The notes beneath the pieces are model-generated. The model did no database searches, was not told the origin of the DNA, and saw only the letters and a program-made list of their open reading frames with translations. Of a stretch of 64,000 nucleotides of DNA, positions 33,308-41,151 are shown in pieces (positions within the stretch are counted from its first letter, which is position 1; each line of letters opens with the position of its first letter). Location of the stretch: assembly GCA_041572755.1 (NCBI GenBank), contig JBFFRY010000002.1:62001-126000 (forward strand), given 5' to 3'. The position numbers and the translations under genes are program-made. Source of the stretch: JBFELU01 sp041572755 (GTDB lineage Bacteria > Actinomycetota > Acidimicrobiia > Spongiisociales > UBA11373).

Positions 33308-34527
33308 CCGCGTTCACGGGGGAGCTGGCTTGCGCTCGGTGCGGTGCCGCCCCCGAGGAGGCCTTCGCGGGTTGTCCGGCGTGCCGGTCGGAGGGGGTGC
33401 CGGCCAACGTCCACCCGATCTACGACCCGAGCCGGGGAACCGATCTCGATCCCGCTGCCCCGGGCCTCTTCCGGTATCGACGGATGCTCCCGATTCCCGA
33501 CGGGGCCGTTCCGGTGTCGCTCGGCGAGGGGAACACCCCGCTGGTCGCAATGGGGCGCCTCGGCGAGGAGTTCGGTCTCGATCGGCTGTTCCTCAAGGAC
33601 GAGACCCGCAACCCCACCTGGTCGTACAAGGACCGTCTTGCGGCGGTGGCGGTCACCGCCGCGGTCGCCGCCGGAGCCGACACGATCGTGGTGGGGACCA
33701 CCGGCAACCACGGTGCCGCGGCCGCTGCCTATGCGGCTGCGGCGGGTCTTCGTTGCGTGGCGGTCACGCTGGCTTCAGTGCCGGAGACGATGAAGGTGCT
33801 CATGCAGGTTCTTGGGGCGGATGTCGTGGCGGTTCCCGAGCCGGCGGATCGATGGACGCTGATGAGGCGGGCCGTGGCCGAGCGAGGCTGGGTCCCACTC
33901 TCCGGCCTGGCCGATCCGCCGGTGGGGTCGAACCCGTACGGGATCGACGGGTACAAGACGGTCGCCTACGAGCTGGTGGAGGAACTGGGCCGGGCTCCCG
34001 ACGTCGTCTTGGTGCCGGTCGCCTACGGCGACGGCCTGATCGGGATCCATCGAGGCTTCGTCGACCTGTTCGAAGGCGGGTCAATCGACGGACTGCCCCG
34101 GATGGTGGCGGTGGAGCCGTTCGGGCCCTACGCGGCCAGTCTCGCCGACGGTGGGGACATTCCGGTCGGGGTCGAAGGCGGTACGAGCGTGGCGTTCTCG
34201 ATCGCCAGCCCGCTGGCCACCTATCAGGGGGTGCGGGCCCTGCGGGAGAGCGGCGGAACGGCCGTCGTGGTGAGCGATGATGCCGAGATCCTGAAGGCTC
34301 AGCGGCGCCTGGCCGGTTCGGAGGGCTTCTACCTGGAGGCCTCGGCCGCCATCGCCCTTCCGGCCCTGCAACAGATGTGCGACGCCGGGGGTCTCGGCCG
34401 GGATGAGACGGTCGTGATCTTGGGAACGTCGTCGGGCCTGAAGGACGTGGGGACCACCGCCGCCTCGCTTCCCGAGGTGCCGGTGATCCCGCCGACCCTC
34501 GATGCTCTGGACTCGGCTATTCGATGA
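33304..34527 (+). CDS. Threonine synthase-like PLP enzyme with N-terminal zinc ribbon
   Basis: 407 residues from GTG 33304 (overlaps the preceding stop in GTGA). An N-terminal rubredoxin-like zinc ribbon with C10, C13, C24 and C27, then a fold-type II PLP domain: 'VSLGEGNTPLVAMGRLGEEFGLDRLFLKDETRNPTWSYKDRLAAVAV' with the Schiff-base Lys, and 'VVGTTGNHGAAAAAYAAAAGL' binding phosphate. This architecture is typical of archaeal-type threonine synthases and of related deaminating lyases. As it stands in a catabolic operon away from hom/thrB, an amino acid beta/gamma-elimination role is as likely as threonine synthesis. Confidence 0.83.
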   Translation: MTAFTGELACARCGAAPEEAFAGCPACRSEGVPANVHPIYDPSRGTDLDPAAPGLFRYRRMLPIPDGAVPVSLGEGNTPLVAMGRLGEEFGLDRLFLKDETRNPTWSYKDRLAAVAVTAAVAAGADTIVVGTTGNHGAAAAAYAAAAGLRCVAVTLASVPETMKVLMQVLGADVVAVPEPADRWTLMRRAVAERGWVPLSGLADPPVGSNPYGIDGYKTVAYELVEELGRAPDVVLVPVAYGDGLIGIHRGFVDLFEGGSIDGLPRMVAVEPFGPYAASLADGGDIPVGVEGGTSVAFSIASPLATYQGVRALRESGGTAVVVSDDAEILKAQRRLAGSEGFYLEASAAIALPALQQMCDAGGLGRDETVVILGTSSGLKDVGTTAASLPEVPVIPPTLDALDSAIR

Positions 34528-34828
34528 GGGTGCCGTGCACCGCGTCGGCCGGTCCCACGAAAGATCGGAGCTCGGTGAGGAACCGGTCCCGGCCGAGCAG
34601 GCCCTCGAGGTCGCGGCGATAGTCCTCGAGACCGGTGACCTCGACCACCTCCACGTAGTCGTAGGCGACCCCGGAGTCCCGAAACGGACCGTCGACCCGC
34701 ACCACCTCATACGAGACGATCGAGGGGATCGACCGGGCGGTCGGGTAGTCGACCTCGCGGACCCATTGCTCGTAATCGGCTCCGTCGACGCCTTCGTTCA
34801 ACCGGTTGAAGAAGAACACTCTGGTCAT
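34517..34828 (-). CDS. Small REDY/HapK-like protein
   Basis: 103 residues from ATG 34828. It begins 'TRVFFFNRLNEGVDGADYEQWVREVDYPTARSIPSI' and continues 'SYEVVRVDG'. This resembles small proteins annotated as RedY-like HapK in catabolic and prodiginine contexts, with a ferredoxin-like dimeric alpha/beta-barrel fold. The start overlaps the stop of the DUF1177 gene (ATGA), so the two form a minus-strand operon; the end overlaps the threonine synthase-like gene tail-to-tail by 11 bp. Function unknown; a small monooxygenase or isomerase is possible. Confidence 0.65.
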   Translation of the reverse strand: MTRVFFFNRLNEGVDGADYEQWVREVDYPTARSIPSIVSYEVVRVDGPFRDSGVAYDYVEVVEVTGLEDYRRDLEGLLGRDRFLTELRSFVGPADAVHGTLIE

Positions 34829-35751
34829 GATCCGTCTCCCTGGAGGTGGGTCATCGGTCCGTACCGTTCCTTGGCTCGGACGAGTTCCTCCGGGTCGTAG
34901 AGGATCACGGCGCCCGAGCCGATCCCTTTGGCGGCCTCGATGACGAACCGCACCGCCTCGGCGAGATCGGTGGGGTGATTGGCGCCGGTGGCGCTCCCCG
35001 GCACCGCCGTCTCGGCGGTGAGGGCCACCCCGACGACCGGCGCCGCCGTGGCCACGGAGGGCTGCACGATGCTGTTGACGTGGTAGAGCCCGTTGCCGTA
35101 CGGGGTGATGTCGTATGTGGAGAGGGGAAGGACGGCGGGGGAGCGACCCGACACCCATTCACACAGGTCGAGGAGATCGGGTGCCACCGGGAGGATGTAG
35201 CCCTCCTTCACCGTGGGGGTGATCGCAAAGCCGCGGCGGTTGAGGATCCGGTTCCCTTTGGTGGCGTCGACGGCGAGGACGGCCTCCATGGCCGGGTCGA
35301 CCTCGTGCTCGTTCATCGTTTCCATGGGAACCGGGGTGCCCATGAAGGGGACGGGATCGTGTCGCTGGGCGGGGGCGTCGGGGCAGACGTGGGTGGTGAT
35401 GATCACGTCCCCGGGGAGCCGGTCGCCCCGCTCCGCCATCACGGCGAGCTTCATGGCGGCGGCCACGGCCGCCACCGCACCGTCGGCGTCGGACACCATG
35501 CCGATCTTGGCGGGCCGGGCCCCGATCCCCCCGAGGCGACCGATTATGCCGGTCGTCGGTGCCGGGCCGCCCGAGGTTCGCCCCTCTGCCCCGGGGATGA
35601 CCATCTTCAGGAATGTGGTCGATCGGCCTCCTTCGCCGACCGGGGTGGGGGCCACAGCGAGGCCCTTGCGTTGCAGGGCCTCGGCCACCTCGTGCCCGGT
35701 GACCCACCCATCGAGCAGGTCGAGCGCCTCGAGGACTCGTTGCAGCGCCAC
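34825..35751 (-). CDS. DUF1177 domain protein
   Basis: 308 residues from GTG 35751 (GGGAGAGAC site). Recognisable pattern of the DUF1177 family: 'VALQRVLEALDLLDGWVTGHEVAE', 'TTGIIGRLGGIGARPAKIGMVSDADGAVAAVAAAMKLAVMA', 'GDVIITTHVCPDAPAQRHDPVPFMGTPV' and 'AVLAVDATKGNRILNRRGFAITPTVKEGYILPVAPDLLDLCEW'. The conserved Asp/His/Cys-rich segments (DADG, THVCPDAP) look like a metal site. Members occur near amino acid/amidohydrolase and racemase genes, but no activity is established. Divergent from a 2-hydroxyacid dehydrogenase with a 37-bp gap. Confidence 0.75.
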   Translation of the reverse strand: MALQRVLEALDLLDGWVTGHEVAEALQRKGLAVAPTPVGEGGRSTTFLKMVIPGAEGRTSGGPAPTTGIIGRLGGIGARPAKIGMVSDADGAVAAVAAAMKLAVMAERGDRLPGDVIITTHVCPDAPAQRHDPVPFMGTPVPMETMNEHEVDPAMEAVLAVDATKGNRILNRRGFAITPTVKEGYILPVAPDLLDLCEWVSGRSPAVLPLSTYDITPYGNGLYHVNSIVQPSVATAAPVVGVALTAETAVPGSATGANHPTDLAEAVRFVIEAAKGIGSGAVILYDPEELVRAKERYGPMTHLQGDGS

Positions 35752-35788
35752 GTCTCTCCCTCTGCCGGGGGTCGTAGTGTATGGGGCC

Positions 35789-36721
35789 ATGAGCCGGGCT
35801 CGCGATGCTGTGGTCTTGCATCCGTTGCACTCCCCGGGGTTCCCCGAGCTGCTGGGCGCGCTCCCCGATCTCGATCTCGTGGTTCCGATGGACGGCGACG
35901 GCGTCGTCGCCGAACTCGAACAGGGGCGTCCGATCCTGCTCACGTTCCTGTGGGACGACCGGTTCCTCACCGAGGGTTTGCGCTGGATCCAGGCGATCTC
36001 GGCGGGCATGGATCAGTTCCCCTTCGACGAGATCCGGCGGCGGGGGATCACGCTGACCTCGGCCCGGGGGGCGCATTCCCCGGCGGTGGCCGAGCATGCG
36101 ATGGCGTTGCTCTTGGCCGTCCTGCGGGGCATCGGGGTGTCGATGAGGGGCGCCGCCGACCGGGTGTGGGCCCCCCAGCCCGCCTTTGAGGTCTCGGGAC
36201 GGACGCTCGGCGTGCTCGGTCTCGGTTCGATCGGTGAGGAGATCGCCCGCCGCGCCGTGGGGCTTGGAATGCGGGTCGTCGGGACCAAGCAACATCCCGA
36301 CGACTACCGGGGGGTCGCCGCGAGGGTGGTGGGGCCGGCGCAGACCCTGGAGGTGTTCCGCGAGGCCGATGCCGTGGTGGTCGCGTTGCCGGCTTCCTCG
36401 GAGACCGAGAAGGCGGTGGGGTCCGCGGAGCTGGCGGCGCTGAAAGGAGGCTGGCTGGTCAACCTCGGCCGGGGGTCGGTCCTCGACGAGGAGGCCCTCG
36501 TCGAGGCGCTTCGATCCGGGCAACTGCGGGGGGCGGGTCTCGATGTGTTCGCCGCCGAGCCGCTGCCGGGGGATTCCCCGCTGTGGGACCTTCCCAACGT
36601 GGTGATCACCCCCCACTCCGCATGGTCGACCGATCGTCTCCCCGGGCGGTTGGTGGAGGTGTTCGCGGCGAACCGCCGGGCCTATCACGGGGAGGTCGAG
36701 TGGCTGACCAGAGTCGTTTGA
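35789..36721 (+). CDS. D-2-hydroxyacid dehydrogenase
   Basis: 310 residues. Rossmann motif 'LGVLGLGSIGEEIARRAVGLGMRVVG' near residue 140, catalytic Arg in 'LVNLGRGSVLDEEAL', Glu in 'AAEPLPGDSPLWDLPNV', His in 'VITPHSAWS'. Reduces a 2-keto acid to a D-2-hydroxy acid, or the reverse, with NAD(P). ATG 35789 lies only 37 bp from the divergent DUF1177 start, which leaves little room for a leader. Followed after 10 bp by an SDR gene on the same strand. The substrate is not predictable. Confidence 0.88.
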   Translation: MSRARDAVVLHPLHSPGFPELLGALPDLDLVVPMDGDGVVAELEQGRPILLTFLWDDRFLTEGLRWIQAISAGMDQFPFDEIRRRGITLTSARGAHSPAVAEHAMALLLAVLRGIGVSMRGAADRVWAPQPAFEVSGRTLGVLGLGSIGEEIARRAVGLGMRVVGTKQHPDDYRGVAARVVGPAQTLEVFREADAVVVALPASSETEKAVGSAELAALKGGWLVNLGRGSVLDEEALVEALRSGQLRGAGLDVFAAEPLPGDSPLWDLPNVVITPHSAWSTDRLPGRLVEVFAANRRAYHGEVEWLTRVV

Positions 36722-36731
36722 GGAGGATCCC

Positions 36732-37487
36732 ATGAGCCTCGAAGGAAGACGGGCCCTGATCACCGGGGGGTCCCGCAACCTCGGCGTGGCCGTGGCGACA
36801 CGTTTGGGGCGCGCCGGGATGTCGGTGGGGATCAACTACCACACCTCGGGCGAAGCCGCCGAGGAGCTGGCGGCGCGCCTCGAGAAGGAGACCGGGGCGA
36901 CCCACGTTGCCCTCCCCGCCGACGTCACCAAGCCCGAGGAGATCAGGGGGATGGTCGCCGAAGCCGTCGGCCGGCTCGGAGGCCCGATCGACGTGCTGGT
37001 CAACAATGCCGGTCCCTTCGGCGTCACACCGTTTGCCGAACTCGACGAGGAGGAATGGGACCGCGTGTGGAATGCCAACGTCAAGGCCACCTACGTTGCG
37101 GTCCAGGCCGTCGTACCGGGGATGCGATCGGCCGGGTGGGGGCGCATCGTCAACCTCTCGGCGGTTTCGGCGTACGTTCGGAACCGGGGGATGTACACCC
37201 TCGCCAAGTCGGCCATCAACACGCTGACCGAGCAACTGGCGCTCGAATTGGCGCCGGAGATCACCGTGAACGCAGTGGCCCCCGGGCAGATCCAGGAGAG
37301 CCTGGACGACCTTCGCGAGTACGTCCCCGAGTGGGCGGAACGGGTGGTGCGGATGACTCCGGCCGGCCGGCTGGTGCGGCGCGAGGAACTCGCGGAGGTC
37401 GTCTACCTGCTGTGCACACCCGCCTTCGACATGGTGACCGGGCTGACGATCCCCGTCGACGGCGGTTTGCGGTTGCCGCGCTTCTAG
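36732..37487 (+). CDS. SDR-family oxidoreductase (NLG subtype)
   Basis: 251-residue short-chain dehydrogenase/reductase. Cofactor motif 'ALITGGSRNLGVAVATRLG' (TGGSRNLG in place of TGxxxGIG), 'VLVNNAGPFGVTPF', active-site Ser in 'IVNLSAVSAYVRNRG', Tyr-x-x-x-Lys in 'MYTLAKSA', and C-terminal 'VDGGLRLPRF'. It is a close paralogue of the SDR at 44514-45269, sharing 'EEWDR', 'NVK', 'VVPGMR-AGWGRIVNLSA', 'VAPGQI-ES' and the same last residues. AGGAGGATCC precedes the start. Acts with the D-2-hydroxyacid dehydrogenase just upstream, by position. Confidence 0.9.
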   Translation: MSLEGRRALITGGSRNLGVAVATRLGRAGMSVGINYHTSGEAAEELAARLEKETGATHVALPADVTKPEEIRGMVAEAVGRLGGPIDVLVNNAGPFGVTPFAELDEEEWDRVWNANVKATYVAVQAVVPGMRSAGWGRIVNLSAVSAYVRNRGMYTLAKSAINTLTEQLALELAPEITVNAVAPGQIQESLDDLREYVPEWAERVVRMTPAGRLVRREELAEVVYLLCTPAFDMVTGLTIPVDGGLRLPRF

Positions 37488-37523
37488 GCCGAGCGGCCCT
37501 GCCTGGCCGGACCGGCGCAGCCG

Positions 37524-37529
37524 TATGAT
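37524..37529 (+). promoter_or_regulatory. Possible -10 box before the C-terminal-binding-protein-like dehydrogenase
   Basis: TATGAT 27 bases upstream of ATG 37556, in a 68-bp gap after the SDR gene. No -35 match. Confidence 0.35.
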
Positions 37530-37555
37530 CGCGACACCACGAGGAAGGTCGAGAC

Positions 37556-38500
37556 ATGTTGTGTGTGATCACCGACTACATGGGCGACGACACCACTCTC
37601 GAGGAGAGCCTGCTGAGTGAGGCCGGCTTCGAGGCCTTCGTCGCCTCCTCTCACGAGCCGGAGAACTGGGCAGAACAGGCCGTCGGAGCGGATGCCATCC
37701 TCACCAGACACGCCCCGGTTCGCGAGGACCTGATACGCCGGCTCGAGAAGTGCAAGGTCATCTCCCGCTACGGCACCGGGCACGACAACATCGACGTCCC
37801 CGCAGCCCACGAGCGGGGGATCGTGGTCACCAATGTGCCCGACTACTGCACCCCTGAGGCCGCCGACCACACCATGGCTCTCCTGCTGGCCTCGGCGCGT
37901 CATCTCGGGGTGCTCTCCGATTCCGTGCGACAGGGTGACTGGACACCCGATCCCCTGCCCCCCATCCTGCGCATCGGGGGACGCACGCTCGGCATGGTCG
38001 GCTACGGGAGGATCGGTGCGGCCGTGGCGGAACGCGCCCGGGCGTTCGGTCTGCGGGTCTGGGTCTACGACCCGTACCTGAAGACGGACCCGGAGGGTGC
38101 CCGGCGGTTCGACGACCTCGATGAGATGCTGGGGCAGTCCGACTTCCTGACGTTCCACACCCCGCTGACCGATGAGACGCGGGGCTTGCTCGACGAGCGG
38201 CGCATAGGGCTCCTTCCCGAGGGCGCCATCGTGGTCAACTGTGCCCGCGGTCCGATGGTCGACATCCCGGCCCTGATCGCCGCGCTCGAGTCGGGGCATC
38301 TGGCGGCGGCGGCGCTCGATGTGACTCCCCAGGAGCCGCCGGACGTCGACGATCCGGTCCGCAGGGTTCCCGGGCTCCTGGTGACGCCGCACACGGCCTA
38401 CTACTCGCAGACCAGCGTTGAGGAGGCCAAGCGCAACAGCGTCGGCGAGATCATTCGAGTGATACGGGGCGAGGAACCTCTCAATCCGGTTGTCCTCTAG
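37556..38500 (+). CDS. C-terminal binding protein-like D-2-hydroxyacid dehydrogenase
   Basis: 314 residues of the CtBP-like branch of D-2-hydroxyacid dehydrogenases. 'ISRYGTGHDNIDVPAAHERGIVVTNVPDYCTPEAADHTMALLL' is diagnostic; NAD motif 'LGMVGYGRIGAAVAERARAFG', Arg in 'VVNCARGPMVD', Glu in 'VTPQEPPD', His in 'VTPHTAYYS'. Second enzyme of this type in 3 kb, but from a different subfamily than the one at 35789. Preceded by GAGGAAGG. Convergent with the phosphatase gene. Confidence 0.9.
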   Translation: MLCVITDYMGDDTTLEESLLSEAGFEAFVASSHEPENWAEQAVGADAILTRHAPVREDLIRRLEKCKVISRYGTGHDNIDVPAAHERGIVVTNVPDYCTPEAADHTMALLLASARHLGVLSDSVRQGDWTPDPLPPILRIGGRTLGMVGYGRIGAAVAERARAFGLRVWVYDPYLKTDPEGARRFDDLDEMLGQSDFLTFHTPLTDETRGLLDERRIGLLPEGAIVVNCARGPMVDIPALIAALESGHLAAAALDVTPQEPPDVDDPVRRVPGLLVTPHTAYYSQTSVEEAKRNSVGEIIRVIRGEEPLNPVVL

Positions 38501-38531
38501 AGGCGTTTCCCTCACCCGGCGGGCCGCCTCT
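38499..38531. terminator. Hairpin between convergent dehydrogenase and phosphatase genes
   Basis: AGAGGCG / CGCCTCT stem with a 19-base loop that itself contains CCGGCGGG, spanning the whole 30-bp gap and both stop codons. Confidence 0.45.
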
Positions 38532-39292
38532 CATCGCCGCAGGTAGCGGCTGCGAAGGGCCTCGAGGTCGCGGGCCGTCATCCCCACGGGCCCGGTGAGA
38601 TAGCCGGCGACCGACCCGTGGCGCTTCCGGAGCGTGTTCACGAGACCGGCGAGCCAATCGGCGTGTACCCCGGTGAGTGAAGCCAGCGCCGTGTCACTCA
38701 GAGGGGTTCCCGCAACGGTCCGGAAGCGTGCGGCGAGCTCGTCGTAGAGATGGGCCAGTGCCGCAGTGCTCGCCGTGAAGTCGTCGGTGATGTCTCTCGC
38801 CGAGATGTCGAGCGCAGCCAGGATGAGCCCGGCGACGAGACCGGTCCGGTCCTTCCCGACGGTGCAGTGAAAGAGAATGCCGACTTCGCTGTGAAGGAGA
38901 GTCTCGAAGATCGTCTTGATCGATTCCGTGCGGCTCTCGAGGGCATGGGGAACCCGGGTCAGCTCCCACCAGTCGGCTAGTTCGGCCTCGGTCAGGGTGC
39001 CGGCGTCGAAGCGGGCATGAATCGAGGCCACCTGATCGTCGGAGACCAGCGGGGCGAACACGATCGGACCGACCCACTCGTAGGGGTCGCGGCGCCTCTC
39101 CCAATTGGAGCGGAGATCGATGATGGTGCGGACACCGGCTTGCTCCAGGACGGTGCGGTCCGAGCCCCGCATCCGGTGGAGTGACCCGGATCTGAAGAGC
39201 ATGCCGTCGGCAACCCGGCGGCCGTCGGCGGTGGAGAGGCCTCCCAGGTCCCGGGCGTTGAGGACGCCTTCGAGGTCGAGGGTGCGGGGCAT
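38531..39292 (-). CDS. Tyrosine/serine protein phosphatase (PF13350 type)
   Basis: 253-residue phosphatase of the PtpB-like group. N-terminal 'LNARDLGGLSTADGRRVADGMLFRSGSLHRM' and P-loop 'FHCTVGKDRTG' with nucleophile C143 and R149; general acid Asp in the preceding loop. Relatives dephosphorylate Tyr/Ser residues or phosphoinositides. No signal peptide. ATG 39292 diverges from the SnoaL paralogue gene. No kinase partner nearby; the Ser/Thr kinase at 55 kb is served by its own PP2C. Confidence 0.9.
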   Translation of the reverse strand: MPRTLDLEGVLNARDLGGLSTADGRRVADGMLFRSGSLHRMRGSDRTVLEQAGVRTIIDLRSNWERRRDPYEWVGPIVFAPLVSDDQVASIHARFDAGTLTEAELADWWELTRVPHALESRTESIKTIFETLLHSEVGILFHCTVGKDRTGLVAGLILAALDISARDITDDFTASTAALAHLYDELAARFRTVAGTPLSDTALASLTGVHADWLAGLVNTLRKRHGSVAGYLTGPVGMTARDLEALRSRYLRR

Positions 39293-39357
39293 GGCGTTCT
39301 CGAGTCTGGCATGGGAGGGGTTCGGGCCGTCCGGGGAGATCGGGTAGCGTCACGACC

Positions 39358-39750
39358 ATGGGCGAGGCCGACACGCGACGGGTGATCGAGGCTCTCTACG
39401 CCGCCTACACCTCCGGCGAGGGTGAGGCGATGCTGGGTCTCATGGCGGACGACATCGAGGTTCGCTTTCTCGGGCAGGTGGTGGTGCGCGGTATCGACGA
39501 GGCCCGGGCGTTCTTCGCTTTCTCCGGTTCGCAGCTCACCGATCTGGACTTTCGGGTTGAGCGGAAGATCTACGACGGGGAGTGGGCCGCGGTGACCTGG
39601 AGCGAGACGGCCCGGACCGCGGCCGGAGCCCCGTGGGAGAACCACGGCGTTGACGTCTTCCGCGTCGAAGACGGCAAGATCACGGTCCTGCACGAGAACA
39701 ACGACTGCCGACTGGTGCACGAGCACTTCCCTCGCTACCGGGACGTCTGA
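39358..39750 (+). CDS. SnoaL-like protein (paralogue of the one at 30.7 kb)
   Basis: 130 residues: 'VIEALYAAYTSGEGEAMLGLMADDIEVRFLGQVVVRGIDEARAFF', 'DGEWAAVTWSETA', 'ENHGVDVFRVEDGKITVLHENNDCRLVHEHFP'. NTF2-fold, very similar to the product at 30716-31111. Lies 64 bp upstream of the molybdoenzyme operon on the same strand, but an AT-rich -10-like box separates them. Possible isomerase or hydrolase acting on the pathway intermediate; unproven. Confidence 0.87.
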   Translation: MGEADTRRVIEALYAAYTSGEGEAMLGLMADDIEVRFLGQVVVRGIDEARAFFAFSGSQLTDLDFRVERKIYDGEWAAVTWSETARTAAGAPWENHGVDVFRVEDGKITVLHENNDCRLVHEHFPRYRDV

Positions 39751-39778
39751 CCCGAACCGGAGGGCGCCGGCCGGAATC

Positions 39779-39786
39779 TATAGAAT
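39779..39786 (+). promoter_or_regulatory. Probable -10 box of the molybdoenzyme operon
   Basis: TATAGAAT, isolated in GC-rich surroundings, 29 bases before ATG 39815 with GAAGGAGGG in between. No clear -35. Confidence 0.5.
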
Positions 39787-39814
39787 CTCGGCGACCGAAG
39801 GAGGGACCACGCAG

Positions 39815-40684
39815 ATGGAGTTTCGCTCGGCCGAGACGGTTGCCGAGGTGGTGGAGACCCTCACCGAGTTCGGTGCCGAAGCCCAGGTCCTCGCCGGCGG
39901 GACTGATGTGATGATCCAGCACATGCGGCGGGAGATCACTCCCTCGCTGCTCCTCCACATCGGCCGGATTCCCGATCTCGACGAGGTCACGGTCAATGGG
40001 GCCACCCGCCTCGGCGCGTTGGTGACCCATCACCGCCTCGCCACCGACCCGCTGATCGGGGAGCGCTACCCGGCGTTGGCGGAAGCGGCAGGCACCGTCG
40101 GGGGATGGCAGACGCAGGAAGTCGGCACGATCGGCGGGAACGTGTGCAACGCCTCACCGGCCGCCGACACCGCCCCGCCCCTGCTGGTCGCCGGTGCTCT
40201 GTTTCATCTCGAGGGCCCCTCCGGTCACCGGGCGGTGAGCGGTGAGGAGTTCTTCATCGACCGGCGCATCACGGCCCGCCGGCCCGAAGAGTTGCTGGTG
40301 GGGATCGAACTGCCCGACGTCCCCCCCCAGACCGGCGAGACCTACGTGAAGCTGGGACGCCGCAGTGCGATGGAAGTCGCCATCGTCGGCTTGGCGGCCC
40401 GCCTCACGATCGACCCGGAGGGCACCGTCGAGCGGGCCAGGATCGCGGTCTGCTCGGTCGCTCCCCGGCCGTTCCGCGCCACGGTTGCCGAGGAGGTCTT
40501 GCAGGGCTCCCACCTCGAAGACGACGCGGTCGCCGAGGCCGGTGCCGCCCTTCTCGCCGCGTCGTCGCCGATCGACGATGCCCGAGCCACCGCCTCCTAC
40601 CGGCGGCGAGTGCTGCCGGGAATCCTCGAGAGGGCCGTTGCCGCGTGCCGCCTGCGGGCCATGGGGCCGGGGGGCCCGTCGTGA
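39815..40684 (+). CDS. Xanthine dehydrogenase family, FAD-binding subunit
   Basis: 289-residue medium subunit of a three-part molybdenum hydroxylase. FAD-binding PCMH-type motifs: 'AQVLAGGTDVMIQHMR' and 'VGTIGGNVCNASPAADTAPPLLVAGA'; C-terminal CO-dehydrogenase flavoprotein domain 'AMEVAIVGLAARLTID'. Passes electrons from the iron-sulfur subunit to an acceptor. ATG 39815 follows GAAGGAGGG; stop overlaps the start of the small subunit. Operon order M-S-L resembles coxMSL and many hydroxylases for purines, nicotinate or quinoline. Confidence 0.93.
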   Translation: MEFRSAETVAEVVETLTEFGAEAQVLAGGTDVMIQHMRREITPSLLLHIGRIPDLDEVTVNGATRLGALVTHHRLATDPLIGERYPALAEAAGTVGGWQTQEVGTIGGNVCNASPAADTAPPLLVAGALFHLEGPSGHRAVSGEEFFIDRRITARRPEELLVGIELPDVPPQTGETYVKLGRRSAMEVAIVGLAARLTIDPEGTVERARIAVCSVAPRPFRATVAEEVLQGSHLEDDAVAEAGAALLAASSPIDDARATASYRRRVLPGILERAVAACRLRAMGPGGPS

Positions 40685-41151
40685 TGGACCTGACGCTCAC
40701 CGTCAACGGAACCCGGCGAACGATTCCGATCGAACCCGACGAAACGCTGCTCCACGTGTTGCGGGAGCGCCTCAAGCTCACCGGAACCAAGGAGGGGTGT
40801 GCGGAGGGAGAGTGCGGCGCATGCACCGTGCTGGTCGACGGCCGGCCCGTCGACTCCTGCATCATGCCGGCCCCGGTGGCAGGGGGCGCCTCGGTCACCA
40901 CGATCGAGGGTCTCACCGGACCCGACGGTTCGCTGAGCCCGGTTCAGCAGGCATTCGTCGACAACTTCGCGGTGCAGTGCGGGTTCTGCACCCCGGGTTT
41001 CGTGGTGACGCTCACCGCGCTGCTCGATGAGACGCCGCAGCCGACCGAGCGGGAGATCCGCTCCTCGCTGTCGGGGAACCTGTGCCGGTGCACCGGGTAC
41101 GCAACCATCGTGGCGGCGGTGATGGCCGCCACCGGGAGGGGGTCGACATGA
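40684..41151 (+). CDS. Xanthine dehydrogenase family, 2x[2Fe-2S] subunit
   Basis: 155-residue small subunit. Plant-type [2Fe-2S] cluster ligands C39, C44, C47, C59 ('GCAEGECGACTVLVDGRPVDSC') and the second cluster C99, C102, C134, C136 ('QCGFCTPG', 'GNLCRCTGY'). Carries electrons from the molybdenum site to FAD. One-base overlap with the FAD subunit gene; overlap of 4 bases with the large subunit gene. Confidence 0.95.
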   Translation: MDLTLTVNGTRRTIPIEPDETLLHVLRERLKLTGTKEGCAEGECGACTVLVDGRPVDSCIMPAPVAGGASVTTIEGLTGPDGSLSPVQQAFVDNFAVQCGFCTPGFVVTLTALLDETPQPTEREIRSSLSGNLCRCTGYATIVAAVMAATGRGST

